A DNA stretch of 64,000 bases from Limnoperna fortunei. Its lineage: Eukaryota > Mollusca > Bivalvia > Mytilida > Modiolidae. Below the pieces are notes generated by a model, which was given only the letters and a program-made list of their open reading frames with translations, did no database searches and was not told where the DNA came from. A program made the translations under genes and the position numbers. Shown in pieces: positions 1 through 11,844 of the stretch (its first letter is position 1; each line of letters opens with the position of its first letter). Location: assembly GCA_944474755.1 (NCBI GenBank), contig OX104112.1, positions 20,424,460-20,488,459 on the forward strand, given 5' to 3'.

Positions 1-159
1 TCCATTATCAACTGCTGTTATTTGTGTATCCACAAAACTGCTTTCGTTTTGTAAAAGGGAGAGGGCATAGCGTTCATGGATTTAACTGTAGATCAAATAA
101 ACGTCTTAAACGTTAATCTGTTTCTCTGTTACCAAAATTAATATGAATATATGCGTAGC

Positions 160-540
160 CTAAATGCGAGTACATTATATGGTTCATGATTTTACTTCAG
201 ACCAACCTATAGCTAACAGTGCCTTTTTGCATTCCATCAGCTGGAACCTTATTGTGAGGGTTTCCAGTGATAGACCTACAGAGCAGCCTATCGCGTCCTC
301 TGGTGTCGGATATGGGAGACCCTCTCGTTGGTTTGTCAGTTCATAATACCGAAAGCCTAACCGCGGACGGTAGTGGGTGACATGTTTCGACAGGGCTACA
401 CTCCTTGCACGATAAAGACCCTTTGTGTAGATCTCGAAAAAGAGTAGGCAGATTGTAGCCGTTATAAAAGGCTAAATTCTACGCCCCTACCCAATACTTT
501 TCCATTGTGTTCCCGATTCCCTATTCTACCTTTTTTAATT
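160..540 (+). repeat. Relic of an unclassified dispersed repeat (same family as 52195-52700)
   Basis: The stretch from about 330 to 520 shares an ordered series of words with 52360-52530: a TGTCAG...ATAATAC.GAAA.CCT.ACCGC block, then ...CCTTGCACGATAAAGA against ...CCTCGCACGTTAAAGA, then a GAGTAGG block and a CGCTATA-type block. Divergence is high, so this is an old copy. The 60-codon open frame at 164-346 lies inside it and has no recognisable product. The element type is unknown; the better copy at 52.2 kb ends in a tail resembling bivalve SINE tails. Confidence 0.5.
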
Positions 541-630
541 ATTGTCGTTATTTAAAAAAAAACATTTTCAAAATATCGAAGTCAAAATGACCTTTGTCTA
601 CTTTTAAATTAACCTTACCGCTCTTCTACC

Positions 631-705
631 ACACCGATCAACCGACTTATATCATTTTATTGAGAAGATGTATGACACGATGAAAAAAGATATAAACAAG
701 TTAAG
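631..705 (+). repeat. Left arm of a widely spaced inverted repeat
   Basis: About 75 bp starting ACACCGATCAACCGACTT and containing GAGAAGATGTATGACACGAT reappear in reverse complement at 6043-6120 with only a few differences. Weaker similarity seems to continue inward for another ~60 bp. The two arms enclose 5.3 kb that includes the LINE at 2607-4690. They could be terminal inverted repeats of a large element or two opposed copies of a short repeat. Confidence 0.6.
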
Positions 706-712
706 ACCTATA

Positions 713-2606
713 CGTATACAGATGACTTTTTCCAAATCGCTACGTTTAAAACTCACTGTATCAAATATAGTGTAGTAAAAAATTATTTGGCATATATTTG
801 TCCATTAACATATTCAATCGTTTTAACTAATGTTTTCATTTGTTATCTGAAAATAGGTTCCAAAGGTACTGGCATCACACATTTGAACAAAATAAATGCA
901 AAATTTACGCTTCTGCACAATATATTTCTGTATCCAGTGTTTTTGTTCAAAAGGACATATATCCAACGTTTTTTCTGACCCCAAAATTCTTCTTTCAATT
1001 GCAATTTATTAGGAGTTTGAATCATTTTTCTTTACGCATTTACTGAAAAAATGATACGGAAAAAATTAGCTCATCTTTTTATAATGACACGATGAATAAA
1101 AGTTCCTTGACACGATTGAAAACAGCCACGTATTTCTTAAGTGATTAGTTTTATACTTCCACATGGGGCATTTCAATAACATTTTACAACTAATGTCTGT
1201 ATATCATTGAATATTATACAAAAAGTCTGCAATTGTTATTACAATAGGACTATTATGTATACATTCTTGACACAAATCACTAGATATGGAAAAAGGTAAC
1301 AAGCAGCGGAGCAGCTTTGTAATTCATCTTAAAACCATAGTAAGTGAGGAAATTAAACATAGAGTAAATGCTCTCATTTAGACAATCCCATAGCAGGGCT
1401 TAAGCGGAAATCAGTGTTATATGTCGATAACGCTCTACATATGAGTTCTAACCTGTCAACAAATAACACATAACGAACAAGATTTTGTACAAATAATTCC
1501 TACTATGTCGACATTAAATAGTATATAATGGATCCATCTACTTGGTATGTCAATATATTGATGTCAAACTTTTTTTTTTACAAATTATAAAGTATGAATT
1601 TAGGCAAACATTATCAAATGTGCTGCTTACAATCAGGAACCTATATACTAGTCCAGCTTCAATTTATAATAAAGACGAAGAGCGGGAAATTTAAGGTTAA
1701 TTAGCGTACAAATGAGAGTTAAATCTCAAGAATAAATACATCATATATAACTGTAACACGAATACTGCCTATGTCTAATAATTTTTAACACTATCGGTTG
1801 CAAATATTTTGAGAATTTCACAGTAATCATTTACATAAAAACAGAAAAGGAAAACGTGTAAGACATGTAGTTACTAAGGACAATATTGTATCATTCAAAC
1901 AGACCGCGAGATTTACCTTCATTGACCGAATTATACACAATTTTAATCGCGTATTACCCCTGTAGACACCTAAAGATACACAGAAAAGAATCTACCAAAC
2001 TGGTTAGAGAATGCTTACACAAATGTACACTGTTTTATTACAATTATTTATATTTATGGTTTAATTACCCGTTTTCTTTCATTGTTAATTCTAATAAATG
2101 AAAAATAAATAATGATAAACAATCAAACAAACACAAATCAAAACACCATGCCTTTAACGATGTTATATAATATTGTCTTTATTTTTATGTCAACGCCCCA
2201 AATGCGAAGGCCACCTTCACCTTTAGACGGTGACATAAAAATTCAGTTTTGCAGAAAGTAAGAACGTCGATATTTATCTTGTCACTCTTTTGGGTTTTCT
2301 TCAATCAAAATAGTTTGCTGATTGATATGGTGATTTGTGCAAACGAATATTACGTTATAGGCTGTTATCCGACAGTACCCTACTTCTTGTTGGCCGATGT
2401 GCATTACAATGATTTTAGTTTAACATTTAACCCCTTCTGGAAATTGGAACGGTTCGATATTTGGCGATTCGTACTAATAGGCAGTAAGTTCTGCACAAAT
2501 CTCACTGTCGACCCTCTACTTTCTGCTTGCAGCTTATACGTATTGAACAATTTCGTCAAACGTTTCTCGTGTTTCGTTTATCGTACTGGTTGGTTATTCC
2601 ATATTA
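713..2606. other. No gene recognised; AT-rich sequence
   Basis: Only short open frames occur here. The longest is 126 codons on the plus strand at 2249-2629. It has no motif I recognise, is rich in aromatic residues, and ends where the LINE begins, so it is probably chance. The word GACACGAT recurs near 671, 1085 and 1108, which suggests diverged copies of the sequence seen in the inverted-repeat arm at 631. Confidence 0.4.
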
Positions 2607-4268
2607 TTGTTTATACTAATGGATTGTAAACGATTTGATATTGGCAAAGATGTTGTTTTTGATGAAAGCAGTCACCCTAGCATTTCAAAAATAAAAACGT
2701 TGGGTCGCCCTGATGCATGTTTTGAGTTTAAGTCAACTGATGTTGACACTGTTTCTAAATTGCTCAGTAAAATTAACATAAAGAAAGCGACATGTGTAGA
2801 TAATATTTCACCTAAGCTTTTACGTGCTGGGGCCCTTGTTCTTAACAAAAATATTACATCTTTAATAAATAATACTATTCAAAACTGTACTTTTCCTAAT
2901 AGACTTAAAGAAGCTCAGGTTGTACCTGTATACAAAAAGAGTGACCCTTTGGATAAGAAAAATTATCGCCCTGTTAGTATTTTACCCACAATATCTAAAT
3001 TATATGAAATGGTTTTATCTGATCAATTAACTGAGTATTTTGAAAATATCTTTCATTCTTTTTTATGTGCTTTTAGGAAAGGACATGGGTGCCAGACCAC
3101 TCTGCTGAGACTCCTTGAAGACTGAAAAATTGCACTTGATAAAAACCAGTATGTGGCAGCTATTTTAATGGATCTTTCGAAAGCTTTTGTCTGTCTGCCA
3201 CATGATATTCTTTTAAGTAAACTCTCTGCTTATGGTCTATCTTCAAAATCAGTGAAATTACTACAAAATTATTTAACTGGCCGTAAGCAACAAATTAAGC
3301 TTCACGGAGTTCTCAGTGACTGGGTTGGCATCACGAAAGGTGTACCTCAAGGTTCTATACTCGGTCCCCTTCTTTTTTACATTTTTATAAATGATATATT
3401 CTATTTAATTGAGCATGGTACTTTATACAATTATGCTGATGATAACACCTTATCTAATGCTAATTATGATTTTGACAATTTAATGTCTATTCTTTCAAAA
3501 GAAAGTACTATTTTGATTGACTGGTTCAAAATTAACTGCATGCAAGCTAACCCTGATAAATTTCAGGCTATTGCCATAGGTAAGAAAACACATGATATGA
3601 AGCCAGTTTTTAATATAGAGTCAGCTGTAATAACGTGTGATGATGTAGTAAAATTACTGGGAATCGATTACCAATTAAATTTTAATCAACATATTAAAAA
3701 TATATGTCGTAAGGCCTCTCAACAACTCAATGTGCTTAAACGCATTGGTTGTTTTCTCTCAAAATTGAATAAGCTCACCGTTTTTCATACCTTTATTCTT
3801 TCAAACTTTAATTTCTGTCCTTTGGCTTGGCATTTCTGCACTAAAAGTAATTCTGCTAAATTGGAAAAAATTCAAGAGAGAGCCTTACGATTCATATATG
3901 ATGACTACAAGAGTACATATGATGAATTATTAGATAGAGCGAAAGTACCATCACTTAAGATCAGAAGGATGCGTACGATGGCTATTGAATGTTTTAAGAT
4001 TTTATATAAATTATCGCCTCCTTGTTTACATGACCTTGTTGTTTTTAAAAACTCAAATTATAATTTTAGATATTCCAATATTGTAGACATACCTAGAGTA
4101 CGAACAACTACCTATGGTAAGAATTCTTTTAAATATGCTGCTGCTGTTTTATGGAATGACCTACCTGATGATTTTAGAAAAACCTCAAATTTTAACCAGT
4201 TTAAGAACATTATCAAATCTTGGAATGGGAAAAACTGTAAATGTGCTATATGCGCTGATACCATCTAG
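2607..4268 (+). pseudogene. LINE reverse transcriptase ORF with one in-frame stop
   Basis: Two open stretches, 2607-3125 (172 codons) and 3153-4268 (371 codons), lie in the same frame and are separated by a single TGA at 3123-3125 in a position where related elements have tryptophan (LED-stop-KIALDK). Visible RT motifs in order are NYRPVSILP, then AFRKGHGCQTT, then motif A with DLSKAF where the following conserved Asp is replaced by Val (FVCLPHD). After these come GVPQGSILGPLLF and the catalytic YADD. The C-terminus ends in a CxCxxC group (CKCAIC) that also appears in the relative at 40.6 kb. The enzyme would copy element RNA into DNA at a nicked target. The stop and the Asp-to-Val change argue that it is inactive. 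Confidence in the family is high. Confidence 0.88.
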
Positions 4269-4690
4269 GTCATTACCAAATGAGTTTCTTTTATTTTGCA
4301 TGTATGCTTTTATGCTGCTGTTATGTGCTATATGTACTGATACCATCTAGGTCATTACCAAATTTGTTTTTTTTTCTTCTTTATGTTCGCATGTATGCTT
4401 TTATGCTGCTACTGCTAGCTTATTTTTACTATCTACTATATTTTAGTGCTAGTTATTTTATTTTCATAATAATCTCAATCTCATCATGTTTTTCTAGCCA
4501 GCTCTTCGTATTTATGTCTCTTGTATGTCTCTAAACGTACTTGTATTGTGCATGCTCTTTGATACTGCATTATTTGATATCGTTATTGTTATTTATGTCG
4601 GTCAAAAGCACATTAGTGCTTATGTTCTCTTGTTGTATAATATATTCCGACTCTAAATAAAAGTTATTTATTTTTTTATTTATTTATTTA
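2607..4690 (+). mobile_element. CR1/jockey-like LINE, 5'-truncated
   Basis: A non-LTR retrotransposon that keeps the reverse transcriptase and 3' end but has no endonuclease domain upstream, so it was probably truncated at insertion near 2607-2640. The RT reading frame covers 2607-4268. Downstream, an 82-bp duplication holds two copies of a block containing GATACCATCTAGGTCATTAC (near 4241 and 4323). The element ends after an AATAAA at about 4657 in a (TTTA/ATTT)n tail at 4665-4690, as expected for LINEs with microsatellite 3' tails. A much more decayed relative lies at 39280-40730. The assignment to CR1/jockey-like rather than RTE rests on motif style only. Confidence 0.85.
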
Positions 4691-4837
4691 AAACCCTGGT
4701 ACTTATTTGTCAATCAAAACAAAATGCGAATCGTTCAAAGTCTAAGGTCTACAACTATGATAGAATACCCATTGTCTAGTAATTATCTACCTGCATGGCA
4801 TACTAGTATATGAAAAGCTTAGCCTATTTCAGCGAAG

Positions 4838-4945
4838 GTCGGGGTCTTCTCTGGGTACTCAGGCTTCCACTCCCATTAAAGACATCATACAGCTGATGAA
4901 TTGCTGAAAAGCATTAAAAACCATTCATGCAAACAAACAAACAGT
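4838..4945 (+). mobile_element. SINE fragment, 3' part only
   Basis: It matches the 3' half of the bivalve-type SINE seen complete at 38308 and 63559. In order it has GGTCGGGGTCTTCTCTGGGTACTC, split as usual by substitutions, an AATT-GCTGAAAAG block and a tail with repeated CAAA units. The tRNA-like head is missing, so it is 5'-truncated. Confidence 0.6.
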
Positions 4946-4969
4946 CAAACAATTATTTTAAAAGTTATA

Positions 4970-5285
4970 CCGGGCGCAAAGCAATGAATAAAAAGGCATT
5001 GATGTTATCCTGGGTGGGGGGGGTCAAATTTCGAAGTTAAATATCCCGGACACGAAGCAGTCACTCAAAAGGCAATGATGTGACCTTGGGGGTCAAATTT
5101 TAAATTAAATATCAACACCTATGGCATGCGAAACATCGATAAGTTATAATCTACCCACATGCCAAATATCAAAAAGCCTACCTGAAAAAAGTTATATCCC
5201 GGACAAGATTTGTAATGGCTGCACGGACGAACACACAACAATATGTCGACCTTCTTTTGCCTCTTTTACCAAAAACCCAATATAA
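4970..5285 (+). repeat. Unclassified dispersed repeat with two internal submodules
   Basis: Two related blocks follow one another (about 4975-5045 and 5048-5110). Each has CCGG, then AAAGGCA.TGATGT, then CCT.GGGGGTCAAATTT. The following part contains ATCCCGGACA again and GGCTGCACGGACGAAC, words I associate with dispersed molluscan repeats. No coding potential is seen. It may be a decayed MITE or SINE. Confidence 0.4.
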
Positions 5286-6042
5286 ACCTCCTAAAAATGA
5301 AAAGTGTTATGTAACACTAGATAAAGCTATCTTACATATCCTAAACGTGTATTAGTATGCAATTAGCAAAAACAATATGTCTCCCATTTATCTTCGTTTG
5401 GTATAGAAAATAAAATAAGAGTTGCATACAAATACAAAGCTAGTTTGAAAGCTTTTCTGCAAATGTTATTGTGTGTCGCAATTTGTTCATTTCATATTTT
5501 ATGCACAGTAATCAAAATTAATTTTCCCCATCCTCCTCTTCATGCTTGATATTGACAAGAAAATAAAAAATTACATATATTATAACGTTACGAACTCTTA
5601 AAGTGCATACTTATTCAATCGGTTAGCAGAATTTAATAGCTTATACAAAGTCATATTTCTTGTTTTCATCATATCATTGAACTGATTTACATCGTATCGC
5701 AATTTCTCTGTCAGTGCAATTAAAATCAAATTAATATTGTTAATGCATTATGTTAAAGATACATTTTTGGCATCAATCGAAAGCCAAAGGAATAATCTTT
5801 ATATTTAAACGGCCGATTTGAAATAAAATTATATCATAAAAGGTCATTTTAGCATTTTAATAACTATATCTGCATTTTTTCGTTTATTTTATAAGATAAG
5901 TTGGACAAAAATAAAAGCAAGAGCTTAAAGAACTGAATAGTTTTATTGCCAAATCTATGCTAAATCGTGTTTAAATATATTTTATTCGCTACAGTAAATT
6001 TAAAACATAAAAAAATTTGAAAAACAACTACGTTTTCATCGC
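5286..6042. other. No feature recognised
   Basis: Very AT-rich sequence with no open frame above 60 codons, no tandem array and no recognisable element. The last ~50 bases next to the inverted-repeat arm at 6043 show weak reverse-complement similarity to 714-765. Confidence 0.4.
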
Positions 6043-6120
6043 TTCTAACTTGTTTATATCTTTTTTCATCGTGTCATACATCTTCTCACCAAAATGATAC
6101 AAGTCGGTTGATCGGTGTGT
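6043..6120 (-). repeat. Right arm of the widely spaced inverted repeat
   Basis: Reverse complement of 631-705 over about 75 bp. It contains the same ATCAACCGACTT and TGTATGACACGATGAA words when read on the minus strand. Outside the arms the sequences diverge quickly. Confidence 0.6.
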
Positions 6121-7015
6121 AGCTACCCGCCTGTCAATATTCGTCCTTGATAAAATTCACGTGACACAATTCAGTTTAAACCATGACATAGTGTGCAGAT
6201 TGTTGATAATATACATTTTTCACATATACACAATAAGACATAAATAAATACGTTTAAGCGGTGTAAAAGGTATCACATAAAATGCAGACTTCCATTATCA
6301 CATTTCAAAATATGTTTCATAATCGATAAAGGGAGGTAACAACTAATACAAAACTAGGTATTGAGTGGCGGATCCAAAATGCGTTGCGCACTAGGCACCC
6401 CTTAAACTTCGACCAAAAATGTTATAACGATATTCAAAATTTGAATGGCAAACGTTAAATGATATGTAAAACTTGGTAACTTGGTTTAAAATAAGATAAA
6501 ATACCCCAGGCTTTAAAAAAAGGAGGGGGGGGGAGTATAGTATTTTTTTAATGTTTTGTCAATTTTTAATAATTTTTCGTTGAATGTATATTAATGTATA
6601 TTGAATGTGAATGTTTATTACATCGCAGGGATGTGACGTGGCTTTGGTGGCTCGGTGGCCGAGTTTTCAATAACGTTAGTAATATTCTATTGACACTAAA
6701 TTACGTGTGCTTTCTTAATACTGCGTTTAAGGTGTGATCAACGCCATTTTTAATTAATTCCAAGTTCCATGTGAAGGTCGATTATTTCGACGAGTATTAC
6801 AACTTTTGAGCGTAGATAAGTATTAGATAGTATTAAGGCAGTGGGTGGGGGTCTGGTCTGATTGGCTGCCCAGGACTATTCGATAGATATTATCATATTA
6901 CATGGTCTACAAAAAATGGATCCGATACACTCTAAGTGACCAGAGTATTATTGATTTTGGTCATCGACATTCGTTAGAACGAATAATCGTACCTTCGCCT
7001 CTTTTTAAAAACACA
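6121..7015. other. No gene recognised; short SINE-head fragment and a G tract
   Basis: A run of G near 6521-6532 and a fragment near 6640-6662 reading GGTGGCTCGGTGGCCGAGT, which matches the tRNA-like head of the bivalve SINE, are all that stands out. The 92-codon frame at 6902-7180 overlaps a minisatellite and is not a credible gene. Confidence 0.4.
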
Positions 7016-7039
7016 AATCCCTCTGTACATGATCCGTTC

Positions 7040-7150
7040 GATAGTCCGAAGGGGCAATGGTCTGAATGGGCAATAGTCCGAAGGGGCAATGGTCTGAAGG
7101 GGCAATTGTATGAGGGATCATTGGTCCAAAGGGTCATTGGTCCGATAAAC
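7040..7150 (+). repeat. Short minisatellite (16-17-bp unit)
   Basis: About six adjacent variants of a unit like GGTCCGAAGGGGCAATG are seen, with degeneration at the right end (GGTCCAAAGGGTCATTG). Open frames on both strands across it are products of the repeat. Confidence 0.75.
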
Positions 7151-7160
7151 ATATTTTTGG

Positions 7161-7945
7161 TGCAACGCGCTCATTCATAATATAACAAAACCCGACCGCC
7201 CGTGTGGGCAAGCCGCGGACGAAAATTTTCGTATGGAAGGACTATTAATCGGATAATTTATGAGAAAAAAAATAATTAAACTTATGAAAAATCAAACAAT
7301 TAACTTTATAGGAGCAAACTATCATATTCTACTCTACGCAATAGGAATTTTTAGTCCTTAAAAGGGGGGGGGGGGGGTTAAATTGTGATTCAAGTAAAAC
7401 TTAAACATAGTCTCTTTGACCCACTTATTACAGAGAGAAATCGTTCTTTAATTCCAATGTTTTGACATCTATCAAAACAGCCTAACAAAAATACAAGTTC
7501 TCTAATACAAGTAGTCATACAGCTATCACAGGCAGTGTCAATTGCAAATGCCACATTCAAGAATTTTTAAAAACGTCCATTCTTTTTTCCAGCCACTCTT
7601 CTGTTTTGGTCTTTGACACCCAATGCCATATAAAAGCCCCGAAATGTGTGCATAAAAGTTCATATTAAACTATGACCTACATGCTAGCAGGCAATTGAGC
7701 TACCAAATAACAAAATATTGGATAAATAAGATCATTATCGTCCTTACTTGGTACAGATATTACAAAAAAAATTGTTGTTTCAAATAAACCAAAACTCCAT
7801 TCTCCGTTGTTATGTCATGATCCCATGTACAGATTAGTAAAAAAGTTTTAAGCTATAAAAAGTCATCTAACACACTTCTATCTCTCATCTGAATCGCCCT
7901 ACCAAAAGTAAACAAAATGGGATTTGAAGTATCCAAAGAATATCA
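7161..7945. other. No feature recognised; poly-G tract at about 7365
   Basis: Non-coding, AT-rich sequence interrupted by a run of 13 or so G at about 7365-7378. No element recognised. Confidence 0.4.
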
Positions 7946-7949
7946 AACA

Positions 7950-10310
7950 AGAGATTGGCTTTGTATGTTAAATATGGATTTTAATTGCATCTCTTATGTC
8001 TCCAGAGTGATTTTATATGTGACATATTGTTTTTATGGCATTACCAAGGCTCCAGGAATGATTTTATATTTGAAATATGGTTTCTAGTTGCATTGGTAAA
8101 GTGTCGAGATTGATTTTATATGTTAAATATGGATTTTAATTGCATCTCTTAGGTCTCCAGAGTGATTCTATATGTGAGATATTGTTTTTTATGGGATAAC
8201 CAAGGCTACAGGAATGATTTTATATGTGAAATATGGTTTCTAGTTGCACTGCTAAAGTCTTGAGATTGGTTTTATATGTTACATATGGATTTTAATTGCA
8301 TCTCTTATGTCTCCAGAGTGATTTTATATGTGACATATTGTTTTTATGGCATTACCAAGGCTTCAGGAATGATTTTATATGCGAAATATGGTTTCTAGTT
8401 GCATTGGTAAAGTGTCGAGATTGATTTTATATGTTAAATATGGATTTTAATTGCATCTCTTATGTCTCCAGAGTGATTTTATATGTGAGATATTGTTTTT
8501 TATGGCATTACCAAGGCTACAGGAATGATTTTATATGTGAAATATGGTTTCTAGTTGCATTGGTAAAGTATCGAGATTGATTTTATATGTTAAATATGGA
8601 TTTTAATTGCATCTCTTAGGTCTCCAGAGTGATTCTATATGTGAGATATTGTTTTTTATGGGATAACCAAGGCTACAGGAATGATTTTATATGTGAAATA
8701 TGGTTTCTAGTTGCACTGCTAAAGTCTTGAGATTGGTTTTATATGTTACATATGGATTTTAATTGCATCTCTTATGTCTCCAGAGTGATTTTATATGTGA
8801 CATATTGTTTTTATGGCATTACCAAGGCTTCAGGAATGATTTTATATGTGAAATATGGTTTCTAGTTGCATTGGTAAAGTGTCGAGATTGATTTTATATG
8901 TTAAATATGGATTTTAATTGCATCTCTTATGTCTCCAGAGTGATTCTATATGTGAGATATTGTTTTTTATGGGATAACCAAGGCTACAGGAATGATTTTA
9001 TATGTGAAATATGGTTTCTAGTTGCATTGGTAAAGTATCGAGATTGGTTTTATATGTTAAATATGGATTTTAATTGCATCTCTTAGGTCTCCAGAGTGAT
9101 TTTATATGTGAGATATTGTTTTTTATGGCATTGCCAAGGCTTCAGGAATGATTTTATATATGAAATATGGTTTCTAGTTGCACTGCTAAAGTCTCGAGAT
9201 TGGTTTTATATGTTAAATATGGATTTTAATTGCATCTTTTAAGTCTCCAGAGTGATTTTATATGTGACATATTGTTTTTTATGGCATTACCAAGGCTTCA
9301 GGAATGATTTAATATGTGAAATATGGTTTCTAGTTGCATTGATAAAGTGTCGAGATTGATTTTATATGTTAAATATGGATTTTAATTGCATCTGTTAGGT
9401 CTCCAGAATGATTCTATATGTGAGATATTGTTTTTTATGGCATAACCAAGGCTTCAGGATTGATTTTATATGTGAAATATGGTTTCTAGTTGCATTGAGT
9501 TTTTAATTTCATTGCTTCAGTGTCATTATTGATTTTGTATGTTAATTATGGTTTTTAATTGCATCACTTAGGTCTCCAGGGTGATTTTATATGTGAAAAA
9601 TGGTTTTTGATTACATTGCTTCAGTATCATTAGAGATTTTATATGTTAAATATAGATATTAATTGTATTTTAAAAGTTTCAGGATTGATTTTATATGTGA
9701 AATATGGTTTTTTAATTCCATCACCATGATCACTATGGTGTCAGGATTGATTTTATATGTTGAATATTTTGTTTTAATGGTATTGCCAAGGTTTCTTGAT
9801 TGAATTTATATGCAAAATATGGTTTTTAATTGCATGGCTAAGGTCTTTAGAGTAACTTTATATGTGAAATATAATTTTTAATTGCATAGCTTTAGTTTCT
9901 TTAGTGATTTTATATCTAAAATATACTTTTTAATCACTTGGCTAAGGTCTCCAGAGTAACTTTATATGTGGAATATGGTTTAAATTGCATTGCTATAGTC
10001 TCCTGATTGATTTTATATGTTAAATATAGTTTATATTTGCATTATAAATGTCTCAGGATTAAATTCTTATGTGAATTATGGTTCTTAATTGCATTGCTAT
10101 GGGATCAGGATTGATTTGATATGTGAAATAGGGTTTTCAATTGCATCGCTTAAGTATTTGGAGTGATTTTGTATGAGAAATATGTTTTTTAATTGCGATT
10201 TAATTGCATCGCAAAAGTTTCTGGAGTGATATAATGTATTTAATATGGTTGTAATTTTATATTCTATTTTCTCAGGAGTGATTTGATATGAAGAAGAGGT
10301 TTTAATTTGG
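7950..10310 (+). repeat. Satellite array: 52-bp monomers in a 155-bp trimer and ~467-bp higher-order unit
   Basis: The landmark TTAATTGCAT recurs at 7981, 8136, 8292, 8447 and 8603, a period of 155-156 bp. Each period contains three related ~52-bp monomers, all with a TTTATATGT...AATAT core. Sequence variants show a further period of three trimers: the ACATATGGATTT variant recurs at about 8285 and 8752, and the AGGTCTCC variant at 8151 and 8617, giving a ~467-bp higher-order unit. From about 9480 to 10310 the array degrades into diverged single monomers. Open frames such as 8898-9086 are by-products. Confidence 0.9.
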
Positions 10311-10790
10311 TATTTTATGGGTGACTTGTTTTAAAATGTGGATTTGAGGTTAAAATGCATATCCTAGGATGTAGGCAGCCAAGATTTGAAAACTAATAAA
10401 TATTATTTAGTGTAAAATTAAAAGTGAAATGTAAATATTAATAATAGATTTAATGATACCAACATACAGGTGAGTTGTAACAGTATTTATTATTAAATAA
10501 AAATATTACATGTTGGGATTTATACTTTTATATTTTTATTCAACTACACAAAAATATGATTGCTCAATCATAATAACAATAACATAATAATAGAAATGTA
10601 GGGAGAGCTACAGTCTAAATATGTAACCACAACGGCTTGCTATACATTTACCGAAACGCGGACGGGAAAGAAATCGCGTTCTTTAAAATAGACTGCCGTA
10701 GATTTCGTTAACTAATTTTTGATGATCGTCTAATTGACAATTTGTAACGAAATGATTAAATAAAGCATATATTTTGACTTTTTGTACAAA
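10311..10790. other. No feature recognised
   Basis: AT-rich sequence between two repeat arrays with no open frame, palindrome or element that I can name. Confidence 0.4.
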
Positions 10791-10794
10791 GGGA

Positions 10795-11195
10795 CATTTT
10801 GTGACTTGAAAATTTAAAAGCAGAGATTTTGTCCACTGGACATTTTTGTCACGTGACTATTGAAAAGCAGAGATTTTGACAATTTTTGTCCACTGGACAT
10901 TTTGGTCACGTGACAATTGGAAAGCAGAGATTTAGACAATTTTTGTCCTCTGGACATTTTTGTCACGTGACATTTGAAAGCAGAGATTTTGACCGTTTTT
11001 GTCAATTTGACAAAAGCAGAGATTTGGACCGTTTTTGTCCACTTGACAAAAGCAGAGAATTTGACAATATGTAAAGCAGAGATTTGGACAAAATTTTGTC
11101 CTGTCAAAGCGGTCAAATTGACTGGTCTTTGGTCAAAAAGCAGAGATTTTTTTTCTCAAAAGCAGAGATTTTGACCAGAGATTTGGACTGGTTTA
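10795..11195 (+). repeat. Irregular tandem array of AAAGCAGAGATTT units with CACGTG sites
   Basis: About ten copies of AAAGCAGAGATTT (or close variants) are separated by GAC/GTC-rich spacers. The first three full units are about 57 bp apart and each carries a TCACGTGAC palindrome, with CACGTG at 10850, 10907 and 10964. Spacers such as TTTGTCCACTGGACATTTT contain small inverted repeats. The 100-codon minus-strand and 62-66-codon plus-strand frames are artefacts of the repetition. Confidence 0.75.
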
Positions 11196-11231
11196 AGTTA
11201 ACTTTATGTTATGTTAGGACTGCACCTAACT
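11179..11231 (+). repeat. Dispersed 50-bp sequence shared with 40800-40852
   Basis: From AGATTTGGACTGG through TTATGTTATGTTAGGACTGC to the following CACC.AACTGT, this matches 40800-40852 with only a few substitutions. It abuts the AAAGCAGAGATTT array here, whereas at 40.8 kb it follows a Penelope-tail fragment. Confidence 0.65.
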
Positions 11232-11235
11232 GTAA

Positions 11236-11840
11236 GTAGAACTTACAACAAATAATGCATAGCAGTCATATCCGTTATGAATGTTGAGGTTATCTCCCTT
11301 AGACTGGACATGAATTTGATTTTAAAAATAGAGAAAGTGTATTAATTGACTAATCTAGTTAATTCAAAATTAGACTGTATTTTTAAAATAACTTTATAAT
11401 AACTGGTTTATGTTTGGTTTATCCCATCATTATATTTTGGGATCAGAGAAAATATCGGACGACGCTATCCTGTACATGTATAATATATCCTGTCATAAAA
11501 CAACTTAATTCACCTTTGATTCTCAAAAAATGATGATAACTATTTTTGTTGATAGCATTGCTTTGTTAGCAGACAATATGAAGATTTGTGCGTGAAGTCT
11601 TGGACCGTAGATTCATTGTTTAAAAAATGTTCACTGCGCACATTTTCACTATACCAAATGTTCATTATATCTAAGTTCCATTACATTACTACCCGAGTCC
11701 ATATTGTTTCGACAGAATAATACCACGACGCATTGTTCCGAATGTTAATGTCACCGAATGTATATCGCTTAGACGCTTAACATTAAAAATTATTCCAAAA
11801 CAACGTTAAGGCGTCTTCGATTTCGATTGGATAATATTGT
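11236..11840. other. No feature recognised
   Basis: No gene, array or element recognised in this stretch. The 62-codon minus-strand frame at 11783-11971 runs into the SINE and is not coding. Confidence 0.4.
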
Positions 11841-11844
11841 TTGT

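Noticed and set aside
2249..2629. 126-codon plus-strand frame before the LINE
   Set aside because: No motif, unusual aromatic-rich composition, ends at the LINE start; more likely chance in AT-rich DNA.
10814..11116. 100-codon minus-strand frame rich in repeated KLSKSLL-type text
   Set aside because: It follows the AAAGCAGAGATTT array and reads the same units; no start context or homology.
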